From JABMMZ01 sp040386935 (lineage in GTDB: Bacteria; Bacteroidota; Bacteroidia; NS11-12g; UBA955), in NCBI GenBank assembly GCA_040386935.1, contig JAZKEQ010000001.1, positions 140,319 to 204,318 on the forward strand: a stretch of 64,000 nt of DNA, given 5' to 3'. Shown here piece after piece: positions 47,978 to 57,397 of the stretch. The translations under genes were made by a program, and so were the position numbers. A model generated the notes under the pieces. It did no database searches, was not told the origin of the DNA, and saw nothing but the letters and a program-made list of their open reading frames with translations. The first letter of the stretch is position 1; the number at the start of each line of letters is the position of its first letter.

Positions 47978-48616
47978 TTATTTTGAAATTGATTTTGAAA
48001 AATTCAATTGATTTAACTCCAATGTATCATTTAAAGGTATATAACCATAATCCCTATTAAACGCATAATACTCTACAAAAGCAGAATCAAAATTATACAT
48101 TGAAATATCAACTCTAGTTGAATCGTAAGCTCGCTTATTTATAATTAATAATTGCCTTTTAAAAAGTGAGAATACATGATTTGATATTCTACGATTGTGT
48201 AGTGGGGTGATTTGACAACCAAGCATCAAATTATTATCTGACATTCTATTACTATCGATTTGAAAACACAACTCCTTACTAATAAATCCCAATGAATCAT
48301 AAATAAATGTCTTCTTTTTATCACTAGTATAAAAAAAAGCCTTGCCATTCGTATATATATAACTATAAAATGGAAATTTATTAAAATTTGACGGAACCTT
48401 TTTTGACCAATCCAGCATTCCAAATTTATCAATATTGGTATCGAATTCCCCTAAAAAAACTGTATAAGAGCTGAAATTAATCGAATCATTTCCTTTCCAT
48501 GTAAAATGAATATGGCTATCGCCTTCGCTATATCTATAGTAATAGAAAATCTCATCATTTCTAACCATTGTCGCACTTATAAATAAAACGCTCAGTACAA
48601 TTAAATATTTCATCAC
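47978..48616 (-). CDS. Exported hypothetical protein
   Basis: 212 residues with a short signal peptide (MMKYLIVLSVLFISATMV). The mature part is rich in Tyr, Phe and Asn and in short beta strands (FTWKGNDSINFSSYTVFLGE, NKAFFYTSDKKKTFIYDSLG). No T9SS domain, no lipobox and no recognised family. It lies directly left of the orphan T9SS tail at 48.7 kb. Low GC and composition are similar to the other small exported genes at 56.4-62.6 kb. Confidence 0.62.
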   Translation of the reverse strand: MMKYLIVLSVLFISATMVRNDEIFYYYRYSEGDSHIHFTWKGNDSINFSSYTVFLGEFDTNIDKFGMLDWSKKVPSNFNKFPFYSYIYTNGKAFFYTSDKKKTFIYDSLGFISKELCFQIDSNRMSDNNLMLGCQITPLHNRRISNHVFSLFKRQLLIINKRAYDSTRVDISMYNFDSAFVEYYAFNRDYGYIPLNDTLELNQLNFSKSISK

Positions 48617-48700
48617 TAAATCTCTTTATTAAACGTTTTTGAATGGTTTATATTGTCTGTTTTTATCTATTTTACTTACACTAGCAATTAAAAAAAATAA

Positions 48701-48837
48701 TTACCCCTTTATAAACTTAACAACCCTATACCCTCCTCCAACAAACATTACCCGCACAAAATAGACGCCTTTACTAAGTCCTTGTAAGTTAATTTCTGTT
48801 TCAGCTAAAGGGTTATCCAATTTTACATGCATTAATT
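48701..48837 (-). pseudogene. Orphan C-terminal tail of a T9SS type A protein
   Basis: The minus strand encodes HVKLDNPLAETEINLQGLSK followed by GVYFVRVMFVGGGYRVVKF and IKG-stop, the same as the end of the 58714 gene except for Gly to Arg. Over 127 bp (48711-48837 against 58724-58850) five bases differ; three adjacent ones change a Ser codon from TCC to AGT with no change of residue. Homology stops abruptly at 48838 and no gene body is present; the plus-strand cassette begins about 100 bp further on. It is the 3' remnant of a deleted paralogue. Confidence 0.85.
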
Positions 48838-48910
48838 ATCAAAGTAAACCATTAAAATTCAAATATCAAATTTTTATTATAATGAAAATGGAAAGCTATA
48901 TGAAATATTA

Positions 48911-48918
48911 TATATTTG
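48911..48918 (+). promoter_or_regulatory. Possible -7 element for the cassette's first gene
   Basis: TATATTTG at 48911-48918 is a perfect -7 box 21 nt before the ATG at 48940. I find no TTTG at the expected upstream distance, so this is weak. Confidence 0.35.
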
Positions 48919-48939
48919 ATTTTTAAATCATATCATTAA

Positions 48940-49548
48940 ATGGATGTTAGTAATATACTTGGTTGGGGTCTTGTCATTGGAATAATCCTTGTAACTTTAT
49001 CAAAATCTAGCAAAGGAGGAAAAGTCAAACTTTCGAAACCCAAGCCTAGGAGGCCTCTTCCGGAAATTACACCTGTAGAAAATGATAAAATAATCATCAT
49101 AGAACATACTACACTTGAGCAGGTAAAGGCTACAACACTAGAGTTTTGTGACATCTATAACAGCGAAACCTATAAATGTATAACCAAATTAACAGGCATA
49201 AACGAAAATAAAATTGCGCTTACTTTTCCTACAGACATAGAACTAGAAATTTTCTTTTTTCTAGTCAATTTTCTTGATTCATATAAACTTGGGCAAGTAA
49301 CAGGATTGGCAAAAGTAGGCCCAAAAGAGCTAAACAAGAGCTTTGCAGGAAAACATGTAATGGTCTATGTCCCTGCTAATGATAAAGAGGGTGACAATGT
49401 GTATTTAACTTCAGAAGATGGGCTAGGATATAAATATGGCTTTTCTGTAGGAGACAAAAAAACGCTCACAAGTCCTTCAATTGCTTATCGACAAAACATT
49501 GTTGATATTTCAACTGTAGTTGCATTGAATGGAGAAATCATTTCTTAA
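48940..49548 (+). CDS. Membrane-anchored hypothetical protein, first gene of the helicase cassette
   Basis: 202 residues. An N-terminal transmembrane helix (about 4-20, SNILGWGLVIGIILVTL) is followed by a basic stop-transfer stretch (KSSKGGKVKLSKPKPRRPLP), so the rest should be cytoplasmic. The soluble part has a helix-rich region (TTLEQVKATTLEFCDIYNSE) and a strand-rich end (KHVMVYVPANDKEGDNVYL). I recognise no family. It lies 126 bp upstream of the metallopeptidase gene on the same strand and has the same AT-rich composition, so I treat it as part of the cassette; that membership is inference. Confidence 0.7.
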   Translation: MDVSNILGWGLVIGIILVTLSKSSKGGKVKLSKPKPRRPLPEITPVENDKIIIIEHTTLEQVKATTLEFCDIYNSETYKCITKLTGINENKIALTFPTDIELEIFFFLVNFLDSYKLGQVTGLAKVGPKELNKSFAGKHVMVYVPANDKEGDNVYLTSEDGLGYKYGFSVGDKKTLTSPSIAYRQNIVDISTVVALNGEIIS

Positions 49549-49674
49549 TTATATCAATATGATTTTTGCTAATAGGCGTCAAATTCATTTTTTTTGTGAC
49601 ATGGCATTAAAATTGGGTAAACAAGCCCCCCTTAATTAAGCCGATTAATTATATAAAAACATTAAATTACCATC

Positions 49675-50886
49675 ATGAATCTACAACCATTCGATTACCA
49701 TATAAAGCTTCGAGGCAATCTTAAAGATCAGAAAAAGACTTGGGATTGGTTCTCATCAATAAAAGTAAAAGATGAGCAATTGCAAGAGTTTAAATCAACC
49801 TTATTAAAAAACACATATCGTCTTGACAAAGAAAGTAACCCTGAGCTATATGAAAAAGTTCAAATAGCAAAGGATAAATTAGGATTGAATCTTGATGTCA
49901 CTATTTATCAAGCTCAAAATTCATTTGATATCAATGCAGGAATCTCTTACTTACCTGGAGAGGCTCATATAGTTCTTTCAGGTCAAATAATGAAATTGCT
50001 AACTGACGATGAACTCCTTTCTGTACTTGCTCACGAGTTATCTCATGTTCGTTTATTTACTATTGAAAATGCTGAATTTGAAGTAGCAGATCGCATTATT
50101 ACATCAATTGCAAATGACTATAGAAGCGAGGATGTATACATTGAAACGGCTCGTTTATTTAGGCTGTATATGGAATTATACTGCGACAGAGGCTCTTTAT
50201 TGGTTACTGATAGTATAGACACTGTTCTCTCAGGCTTGATAAAAATAAACACAGGGCTTGATAAAGTATCGGTAGAGAGTTATCTGAAACAGGCTGAGGA
50301 AATATTTGTTGCTGAAAAAGCTAAATCTGAATATCAAACACATCCGGAAAATTACATAAGAGTTAGAGCTTTGAAACTGTGGGAAACTGAAAAAGAGCAA
50401 TCACAAAAGCAAATTAGTGATATGATAGAAGGTGATATTCAAATTAACGGCTTGGATATCTTTAAACAAAATAAAATAAAAGACTTAACTTTTAGTCTGA
50501 TTAAACTACAATTAAAGCCTAAATGGACGAGAACTACAGCAGTATTAAGTTTGGCAAAACAATATAATAGCAACTTTAAAACTGATGACACAATTGTAAT
50601 TAATGACGAATTAGTAAACACTATAAGCTCCTTATCCAAATCAGTTAAAGAATATTTATCTTATGTGTTGCTAGATTTTGCACTTGTTGATCCCACACTA
50701 GAGGATGTTCCCATGGGATTTGCATTTCAATTGGCAGAAGATTTAGCACTAAAAGATTTCTTTAATGAAGTTGTTAAGAAAGAATTGAAATTAGGGGAAC
50801 GCAAATTATCTGATTTACATAAAAAAGCAGCCAAAGCGTTATCTGAAATAAAAGAATCAAATCAAGAACACATTTACGAAGAATAG
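49675..50886 (+). CDS. M48-like zinc metallopeptidase, soluble
   Basis: 403 residues. The zinc site is complete: HELSH at residues 120-124 (within SVLAHELSHVRLF) and a downstream Glu at about 167 in MELYCDRGSLL, equivalent to the third ligand in the E-x-x-x-D motif of M48 enzymes. Upstream, FDINAGISYLPGEAHIVLSG is the usual edge strand before the active-site helix. Unlike HtpX or Ste24 there is no membrane helix, so it is cytoplasmic. The C-terminal 200 residues are helical with KSEYQTHPENYIRVRALKLW, the family's substrate-side helix. Its stop is 2 bp before the start of the 1817-residue helicase, so the two are one operon. Inferred role: processing or activation of the helicase or of a cell protein on a trigger. 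Confidence 0.88.
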   Translation: MNLQPFDYHIKLRGNLKDQKKTWDWFSSIKVKDEQLQEFKSTLLKNTYRLDKESNPELYEKVQIAKDKLGLNLDVTIYQAQNSFDINAGISYLPGEAHIVLSGQIMKLLTDDELLSVLAHELSHVRLFTIENAEFEVADRIITSIANDYRSEDVYIETARLFRLYMELYCDRGSLLVTDSIDTVLSGLIKINTGLDKVSVESYLKQAEEIFVAEKAKSEYQTHPENYIRVRALKLWETEKEQSQKQISDMIEGDIQINGLDIFKQNKIKDLTFSLIKLQLKPKWTRTTAVLSLAKQYNSNFKTDDTIVINDELVNTISSLSKSVKEYLSYVLLDFALVDPTLEDVPMGFAFQLAEDLALKDFFNEVVKKELKLGERKLSDLHKKAAKALSEIKESNQEHIYEE

Positions 50887-50888
50887 AC

Positions 50889-53800
50889 ATGGAACCTATA
50901 GTAAAAAATAATTTTGTTGAGTTTTTGAATGAGGGTATTGAAAATGGAGGTTTTCATAACGATGATATTATTGCCATATCAATGCCTTTATTACAAGAAG
51001 TATTAACGTTCCATGAAGATGGCAAAGTTGCACCGTTGGAAGGTTTAAAGCATATTCTAATTACAAACGACCTTTTAGATATTGACGAAAATTTTATTCA
51101 GTTGCCAAAGTATAACAATAGTAAACTAACTGAAATAGCTCCGCCCATAAGTAAAGTGTTTGACATTCTGGATGAAACCAAACAAACTACAGATGTTGAA
51201 GTATCTCATATTAAAGAAACCAATCTTTCAATCCAACTAGAAAAAGATAAGGAAATAACTAAGCCTGTATATTTACCGGGATATACTTCGTATGAATTTC
51301 TTCTGGATCATCATGATGCACTTTCTGATATTTTTGTTCTTGGATTAATCGTTGGGAGTTTGGCTACCGGATTAGATCTAAACAATGAAGACGACTTAAA
51401 AACCTTTGTAGCAAATAGATCCGGATTAGTTTATTTAAACCCTGGAATTCATCCTGCCATAGCAAACATTGTGATGGAGATGACTGAGTTAGATAGAAAG
51501 AAAAGAGCGCGGGACCTTCATGAAGTCATAGAAAAGCTTAAAAACTACCGCGATTACAATCCCGAAAAAGAAATAGATTTAACTTCATTAGAAGGTTTTA
51601 AAAATCAAGATATTTCGACAAGAAGTAAATGGATATTAAACAAATTAAAGAGTAGACTTTTTGATATAAGCAGAAGAAATCGATTGCTGTATTTTAAAAA
51701 CAGTTCAAAATTTTTAAATCTTACCATTGCTTCTGTACCAACTACCTTGAATTACAGAAATATTGATCCAAATAGTTTATTTATTTGGAATAATGACATT
51801 TCTTCACGTATAAAAAGTGGGAAACAAATACCACTATCAAAATACTTAAAAATTGAAGACAATCCTTATATTCCTTCAATTTTAGATAAAATCAGAAGTG
51901 AATCTACAAGAGATATTAATGAATACGGGTTTAGTCAGCTAAGATTAATCATCTGCTCATTGAGTTGGTATAATTTAAAAGACGACAAATTTGAAAAAAT
52001 CAACTCCCCATTATTATTAGTCCCTGTTGAGATTAAAAAGAAAAAAGGGGTAAAAGATCAATACACACTTGACATAACTGTTAACGAAGCAGAAGTAAAT
52101 CCTGTTTTAGTTTATTGGTTGAGGGAATTATATGACATTAAGCTTCCTGACTCAATTGTTTTGGATGATTTTGAAATGAGTAACCTTTATCAAAGTATTC
52201 AAGATCAGATTAAATCAAGCAATTCGGGAATTTCAATTGAGTTTATTGATAAGCCAAGGATAAAATTAATCTATAGCCTGGCAAAACAAACACTATCTCA
52301 GTTTAACAGAAAGATAAAGAGAAATAAAAGCTTAAGTCACTATAGAGAAGTAGACTATTCCTATCAGCGTGAAAATTTTCAGCCTTTAGGGCTAAGTATA
52401 TTCAAACAGAAAATAGAGCCGGCAGCTTCATATCTTGAGTTTTTAATTAACGAAGATGTTAAACTAAGTACCTACAATGTTACTGATTTAGAGAAAGAAA
52501 GAAGTTTATTTACGTTAGTTGACGAGGGCAATACGAATCCTTATTTATGGGAATTTGATACTTGCAATATGACCATAGGAAATTTCAATTACAAAAAAAT
52601 GTCATTGGTTAGAGATTATAATGAAGTAATTGATGAAAACATAAACGACCCTATTTTCGAACAGTTATTTTCTGATCAGCCTAAAAACATTTTACATAAT
52701 AAAGAAGTTGAGAAAGAAAATTTAAAGGAAAAATATCACATTATCTCTTGCGACCCAACGCAATCAAACGCCATAAAAATGGCTAAAACTGGAGAAAGTT
52801 ATATAATTCAAGGACCTCCGGGCACAGGAAAATCTCAAACCATTACAAACTTAATAGCCGATTATATTGCAAGAGGAAAAAGAGTATTGTTTGTTTGTGA
52901 AAAACGTGCAGCTATTGATGTCGTTTTTTATCGCTTAAAGCAGCAAAAGCTGGATGAGTTATGCTGTCGCATTCATGACTCACAAGCTGATAAAAAAGAA
53001 TTTATTATGAACTTGAAGGAAACTTATACTGACTTCATGAAGAATAAATTCAACTTAACAGAGATTGAAAACGAACGAAATAAAATTATTTATATCATTG
53101 AAAATGAATTAAGTAGCTTAGAAAAATACAACAATACTGTAACAAAAGAATTTGAAGATGTTGGCACATCGTTTTTAAAACTGATAGAACGACTTATTGA
53201 ACTAAAATCTAATCATGTTAACGTTTCGTTTGACATGGAAGAACTAGTACCAGGATACAATGAGTGGGTTTCAAATGGCAATCTTGTCCGGCAGTTGTCT
53301 AAACAACTAAAAGAAATTAATCACGAACCATACATTTCTTCTCACCCGGCAAGTTTGCTTAGTAAAGAGGCATTAAGGCAAGAACATCCTATCAATTACA
53401 TTAAACAACTTACGGAACAACTTGAAGATCTTTTTGAATTTATAAGTAATGAGTTAAGTAAAGCGAATATTCCTGATCATTTAAAGGAACATTTTTTCAT
53501 TATAAAGGAATTAGTGACCGATGCTTATAGATTTAAGCCATATGCAGAGAACGGGAATTTATTCCTTTACGACAGCAATAACCCCTCAACTAAGCAATTT
53601 GAAGGAGTTGTATATGATTACACAGAAATTAAAAACAAAGTAGAGCAGGCGAGCAAAAAGAACACCAATTGGAAAAATAAATTTACTGAAGGAGACCTGC
53701 AATCTGCGAAAGAACAAATAACATCATTTCAAAGTTCAATATTTTCATTTTTAAATCCGGGCTATTGGAAATTAAAAAAGGCAATAAAGTCTTCATATGA

Positions 53801-56342
53801 TTTTTCAAAACATGATGTAAAACCTAGTTTTGATAAAGTTTTAGAGGAACTTCAAACAGAGTATAATTTAATTAATCAATCAAAAGAATTAGAAAAGAAA
53901 GCAGCGTTTACTTACAAAATCAATACCATTAGTGAAACGTGGAATACTATTGAAAATTTCAGAAAAGAAAAAAGCAAACCTACTTTATCCTACTTAAGTA
54001 CTGCTAATCAGGAAAAACTTATTCTTGAACTATGCGATTTAAAAGACAAAGTAGAAACAGCTCATCTATTGCTTGATAAATCAGTCAATAACTATGAAAA
54101 TAAAAACATAATTGACCTCTTAGAAGACATTGAAAACATTAAGCTTTCTTTAAAATCGCTACCTGAAATATTGCCATTGTTAAATGAGCTGAATGAAACT
54201 TCAAGTAATTTTCAAGCGTTTATTAAGTCAGGCAAATTCAGTCCTGAGCAGTTTGAGAAGTTAATGGCTGAAAAAAGCTTAAAAACTTTATATAGCAGTA
54301 ACAAAGAGTTTCATAAAACGGAGGCTTCAGATATAAAATACAGCATTAGCAAATTAAGGCAGGCATTCGAAAAGCTTTATGAGATTAATGCTACCTACAT
54401 AAGGGCTAAAATTCGCAATAAGTTTACTGATAATATTGCATTGAGTACAAGGTCTGTTACAGGAATGAGCTCACAAGAAAAAGAATTCAAAAAAACTTAT
54501 ACAGAAGGCAGAAAAATTGTAGAGCATGAATTTAATAAAAGTATGCGTTTCCGTTCTATTCGTGATTTGGCATCCAAAGAATCAGGAAAGGTCATCCAAG
54601 ATTTAAAACCTGTTTGGTTGATGAGTCCATTGAGCGTCTCAGACACTTTGCCATTAAATCCCGAATATTTTGATGTTGTGATTTTTGATGAGGCGAGTCA
54701 GATTACATTAGAAGAAGGAATTCCACCATTGTTTAGAGGAAAGCAAACTATTATTGTTGGTGATGAGATGCAAATGCCTCCATCTAATTTTTTCGGTTCA
54801 GTAGCGCCAGATGATGATGACGATTTAACAGATGACGAAAATGAAAGTATGCGTATTGATGCTGACAGCCTTTTGACACAAGGTGCTCGTAAACTTCAAG
54901 ATGTTATGCTTGGCTGGCATTATAGAAGCAAATATGAATCTTTGATCAGTTTTTCAAACGCGGCATTTTACAACCGAAATCTATTAACCATTCCTGATCA
55001 AACTATTCCTCCTGAAGAATTAACTGAAGTGAAAGCAAATTCAGCAGAGAATGCAATTGATAATTTTGATTCTCTAAGCAATAGAAGTATTAGTTTTCAT
55101 TACTTGGAACATGGTGTATATGACAAACGTACAAACACAGCAGAGGCAGAGTATATTGCCCAACTCATAAAAAAACTTTTGAATAATGACCAAAAGCAAA
55201 GTATTGGCGTGGTGGCATTTTCTCAAGAACAGCAATATGAAATTGAAAATGCATTAATTCGTTTAGCATCAGTAGACAAGGATTTTGAATATAAATTAGA
55301 AGAAGAGTATCAACGTCAAGAAGATGGGCAATTTATAGGATTGTTCGTGAAGAATTTAGAAAATGTTCAAGGCGATGAAAGAGACATAATAATTATGAGT
55401 GTTTGCTATGGCCATGACCATAACAAGAGAATGATAATGAATTTTGGTCCAATTAACCGCAAAGGCGGGGAGAAAAGATTAAATGTAATTTTTTCGAGGG
55501 CTAAGAAACATATGGCCATTATAAGTTCAATAAAACACACTGATATAAAAAACGAATATAATGAAGGGGCCAATTACTTCCGAAAATTCTTGCATTATGC
55601 TGAATCGGTTTCTCGCGGGGATTTAAAATCTGCTAATCTTACTTTAGATAGTTTGTCGCAAAATAATATTATCGATACTTCTATTAATTCTACTAATGCA
55701 ATTATTTTAGGCATTGCTAAGGCTTTAAACACTTTAGGTTACAAAACAGATTTAAACGTAGGGCAGTCTTATTTCCGCTGTAATATAGGGGTTAGAAGTA
55801 AGGAGAATGAGAATAAATACTGTTTGGGAGTTTTAATTGACACAACAGAGCATTATAAAAACAGTAATTTGCTGGAACAATATGTTTTAAGACCTGCTAT
55901 CCTAAAAAGCTTTAATTGGAATATTATCCAGGTGTATAGCAAAGATTGGCTCCATCAATCAGAAAAGGTGATGGAACAGATTAAAAAGGCACTTGAGGGT
56001 AATCATGAAATAGAAGAACCATTAATGATAAAAACAGAGCCAATTATTATTGAAGATAAGCCGTTGGAAGAGGTAATTGAAATAGACATAAAAATTGAAG
56101 CAGAAAAAAAAGAATCTGTCTCTGAAAATGGGTTGGGTTTTAAACGTTTTAATTTTAAAGACGACTCCTCAGATAAGTTTTGGGAAATTGCTCAAGACGG
56201 TGTTAGAATGATTGTAAGGTATGGCAAAACAGGTACTAAAGGTCAGGAAAATGTTAAAGTTTTTGAGACGGAACAACAAACAACAAGAGAGATCGATAAG
56301 TTAATCAACCAAAAAGTAAATAAAGGTTATACTTCAGTATAA
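50889..56342 (+). CDS. DUF4011 / SF1 helicase / nuclease-like / WGR multidomain protein
   Basis: 1817 residues. 1-215: kinase C-lobe-like but degenerate (GYTSYE and SDIFVLGLIVGSLATG resemble the APE and SDIYSLG segments; the HRD and DFG positions are lost). About 240-470: DUF4011 (SRLFDISRRNRLLYFKNSSK). 642-649: Walker A GPPGTGKS. About 700-1170: long helical insertion. About 1267: Walker B FDEASQ. Later helicase motifs GDEMQMPPSNFFG, LGWHYRSKYESLI, NLENVQGDERDIIIMS and NVIFSRAKKH show an SF1 (UPF1-like) motor. About 1565-1680: Vsr/MTES_1575-like restriction fold (LGVLIDTTEHYK, WNIIQVYSKDW) lacking expected catalytic acids. About 1740-1817: WGR domain (VRYGKTGTKGQ). DUF4011 helicases with kinase or nuclease domains occur in antiphage systems such as Mokosh. 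Likely senses or unwinds nucleic acid. Coupled to the peptidase gene by a 2-bp gap. Confidence 0.9.
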   Translation: MEPIVKNNFVEFLNEGIENGGFHNDDIIAISMPLLQEVLTFHEDGKVAPLEGLKHILITNDLLDIDENFIQLPKYNNSKLTEIAPPISKVFDILDETKQTTDVEVSHIKETNLSIQLEKDKEITKPVYLPGYTSYEFLLDHHDALSDIFVLGLIVGSLATGLDLNNEDDLKTFVANRSGLVYLNPGIHPAIANIVMEMTELDRKKRARDLHEVIEKLKNYRDYNPEKEIDLTSLEGFKNQDISTRSKWILNKLKSRLFDISRRNRLLYFKNSSKFLNLTIASVPTTLNYRNIDPNSLFIWNNDISSRIKSGKQIPLSKYLKIEDNPYIPSILDKIRSESTRDINEYGFSQLRLIICSLSWYNLKDDKFEKINSPLLLVPVEIKKKKGVKDQYTLDITVNEAEVNPVLVYWLRELYDIKLPDSIVLDDFEMSNLYQSIQDQIKSSNSGISIEFIDKPRIKLIYSLAKQTLSQFNRKIKRNKSLSHYREVDYSYQRENFQPLGLSIFKQKIEPAASYLEFLINEDVKLSTYNVTDLEKERSLFTLVDEGNTNPYLWEFDTCNMTIGNFNYKKMSLVRDYNEVIDENINDPIFEQLFSDQPKNILHNKEVEKENLKEKYHIISCDPTQSNAIKMAKTGESYIIQGPPGTGKSQTITNLIADYIARGKRVLFVCEKRAAIDVVFYRLKQQKLDELCCRIHDSQADKKEFIMNLKETYTDFMKNKFNLTEIENERNKIIYIIENELSSLEKYNNTVTKEFEDVGTSFLKLIERLIELKSNHVNVSFDMEELVPGYNEWVSNGNLVRQLSKQLKEINHEPYISSHPASLLSKEALRQEHPINYIKQLTEQLEDLFEFISNELSKANIPDHLKEHFFIIKELVTDAYRFKPYAENGNLFLYDSNNPSTKQFEGVVYDYTEIKNKVEQASKKNTNWKNKFTEGDLQSAKEQITSFQSSIFSFLNPGYWKLKKAIKSSYDFSKHDVKPSFDKVLEELQTEYNLINQSKELEKKAAFTYKINTISETWNTIENFRKEKSKPTLSYLSTANQEKLILELCDLKDKVETAHLLLDKSVNNYENKNIIDLLEDIENIKLSLKSLPEILPLLNELNETSSNFQAFIKSGKFSPEQFEKLMAEKSLKTLYSSNKEFHKTEASDIKYSISKLRQAFEKLYEINATYIRAKIRNKFTDNIALSTRSVTGMSSQEKEFKKTYTEGRKIVEHEFNKSMRFRSIRDLASKESGKVIQDLKPVWLMSPLSVSDTLPLNPEYFDVVIFDEASQITLEEGIPPLFRGKQTIIVGDEMQMPPSNFFGSVAPDDDDDLTDDENESMRIDADSLLTQGARKLQDVMLGWHYRSKYESLISFSNAAFYNRNLLTIPDQTIPPEELTEVKANSAENAIDNFDSLSNRSISFHYLEHGVYDKRTNTAEAEYIAQLIKKLLNNDQKQSIGVVAFSQEQQYEIENALIRLASVDKDFEYKLEEEYQRQEDGQFIGLFVKNLENVQGDERDIIIMSVCYGHDHNKRMIMNFGPINRKGGEKRLNVIFSRAKKHMAIISSIKHTDIKNEYNEGANYFRKFLHYAESVSRGDLKSANLTLDSLSQNNIIDTSINSTNAIILGIAKALNTLGYKTDLNVGQSYFRCNIGVRSKENENKYCLGVLIDTTEHYKNSNLLEQYVLRPAILKSFNWNIIQVYSKDWLHQSEKVMEQIKKALEGNHEIEEPLMIKTEPIIIEDKPLEEVIEIDIKIEAEKKESVSENGLGFKRFNFKDDSSDKFWEIAQDGVRMIVRYGKTGTKGQENVKVFETEQQTTREIDKLINQKVNKGYTSV

Positions 56343-56405
56343 TAATGTATTTTCCCTTAATAATCATAAGAAACTACATTAGAACATAAGGTAGATCTTT
56401 ACTAT

Positions 56406-57260
56406 TTAACGCGTATCAAAAAAGAGATATTTCAGAAAAACAGTCTCATTTTTATCAAATATTATTTTTTTATCTTTTAAATTAAAAGTAGTTGATGAGC
56501 AGGAACAAAAGATATAAAAACTTGATTTAAATTGAAAAGCGACTTGATCAAGCACTAGTTTCATACTATTGTTTTTGCTATCCAAAATACTATGATAATG
56601 AAAATTATAACCGGCTAATGAACTTGAATTAAAAAAATCATTTCCACTTGAATCCAAAAAACATTGTTCAATATTTTCTGGATATAAACACTCTTTAACC
56701 ACTCCTCCTTTAAGCGCTGAATAATTTACAATCTTCCTTATAATATTTTTATTTATATGAAGATAATACTTTACAAATTTACTTTTAGACATTTCATTGT
56801 CAATCATACTATTTAAAAACGTATGAATAAGTTCGTCTTTGCTTGCAAAATCAACAAAATCCTTGCGTTTAATATAAAAAGCAACTGAATTCTCATAACG
56901 GCTATTTAAGACAACTTCAACATGATTTTCATTAATAATAAATCTATCGATATCTAACGAATTTATTCCAACAAATAACGAATCAGTTTGAACAAATTTT
57001 GAATAATTATAATACCCAGACAAGGTCCATAACAATGAGTCAACAGGGCGTTTTACTTTAAGTGTAGAATCCTTATAAACTGAAATTTTCCCATGACTGA
57101 TCTCTCTATCTAGTTTTTCAAGAAAATGTATCCCGTAATACCCCTCTAATTCAGATGGTATATCACTATACTTAAATAGTGAAACATATTGACATGAAGC
57201 ATATCCTTTAAAATAAAAAAGAGTAAAGATACATAAAAGACAAAATAGTTTAATTTTCAT
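56406..57260 (-). CDS. Exported hypothetical protein
   Basis: 284 residues with a signal peptide (MKIKLFCLLCIFTLFYFKGYAS). The chain is rich in Ser, Asn and Tyr, with alternating strands (GIHFLEKLDREISHGKISVY, HVEVVLNSRYENSVAFYIKR) and a Cys-rich stretch near the end (SSFYIFCSCSSTTF). No family recognised and no T9SS domain. It is convergent with the helicase gene, 63 bp away, with no clear terminator between them. Confidence 0.65.
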   Translation of the reverse strand: MKIKLFCLLCIFTLFYFKGYASCQYVSLFKYSDIPSELEGYYGIHFLEKLDREISHGKISVYKDSTLKVKRPVDSLLWTLSGYYNYSKFVQTDSLFVGINSLDIDRFIINENHVEVVLNSRYENSVAFYIKRKDFVDFASKDELIHTFLNSMIDNEMSKSKFVKYYLHINKNIIRKIVNYSALKGGVVKECLYPENIEQCFLDSSGNDFFNSSSLAGYNFHYHSILDSKNNSMKLVLDQVAFQFKSSFYIFCSCSSTTFNLKDKKIIFDKNETVFLKYLFFDTR

Positions 57261-57397
57261 AGGAGTGTGTTTTGATTTTAATGCAAAAAGGGGAAAATGC
57301 GTTTTACAATATCTTCAGGCTCTAGTTAAAAACGCTCGTGGCTTGGTTTTATTGTTGATGATATTTTTACCAAAATAGCAAGAATTAATTACATTCT

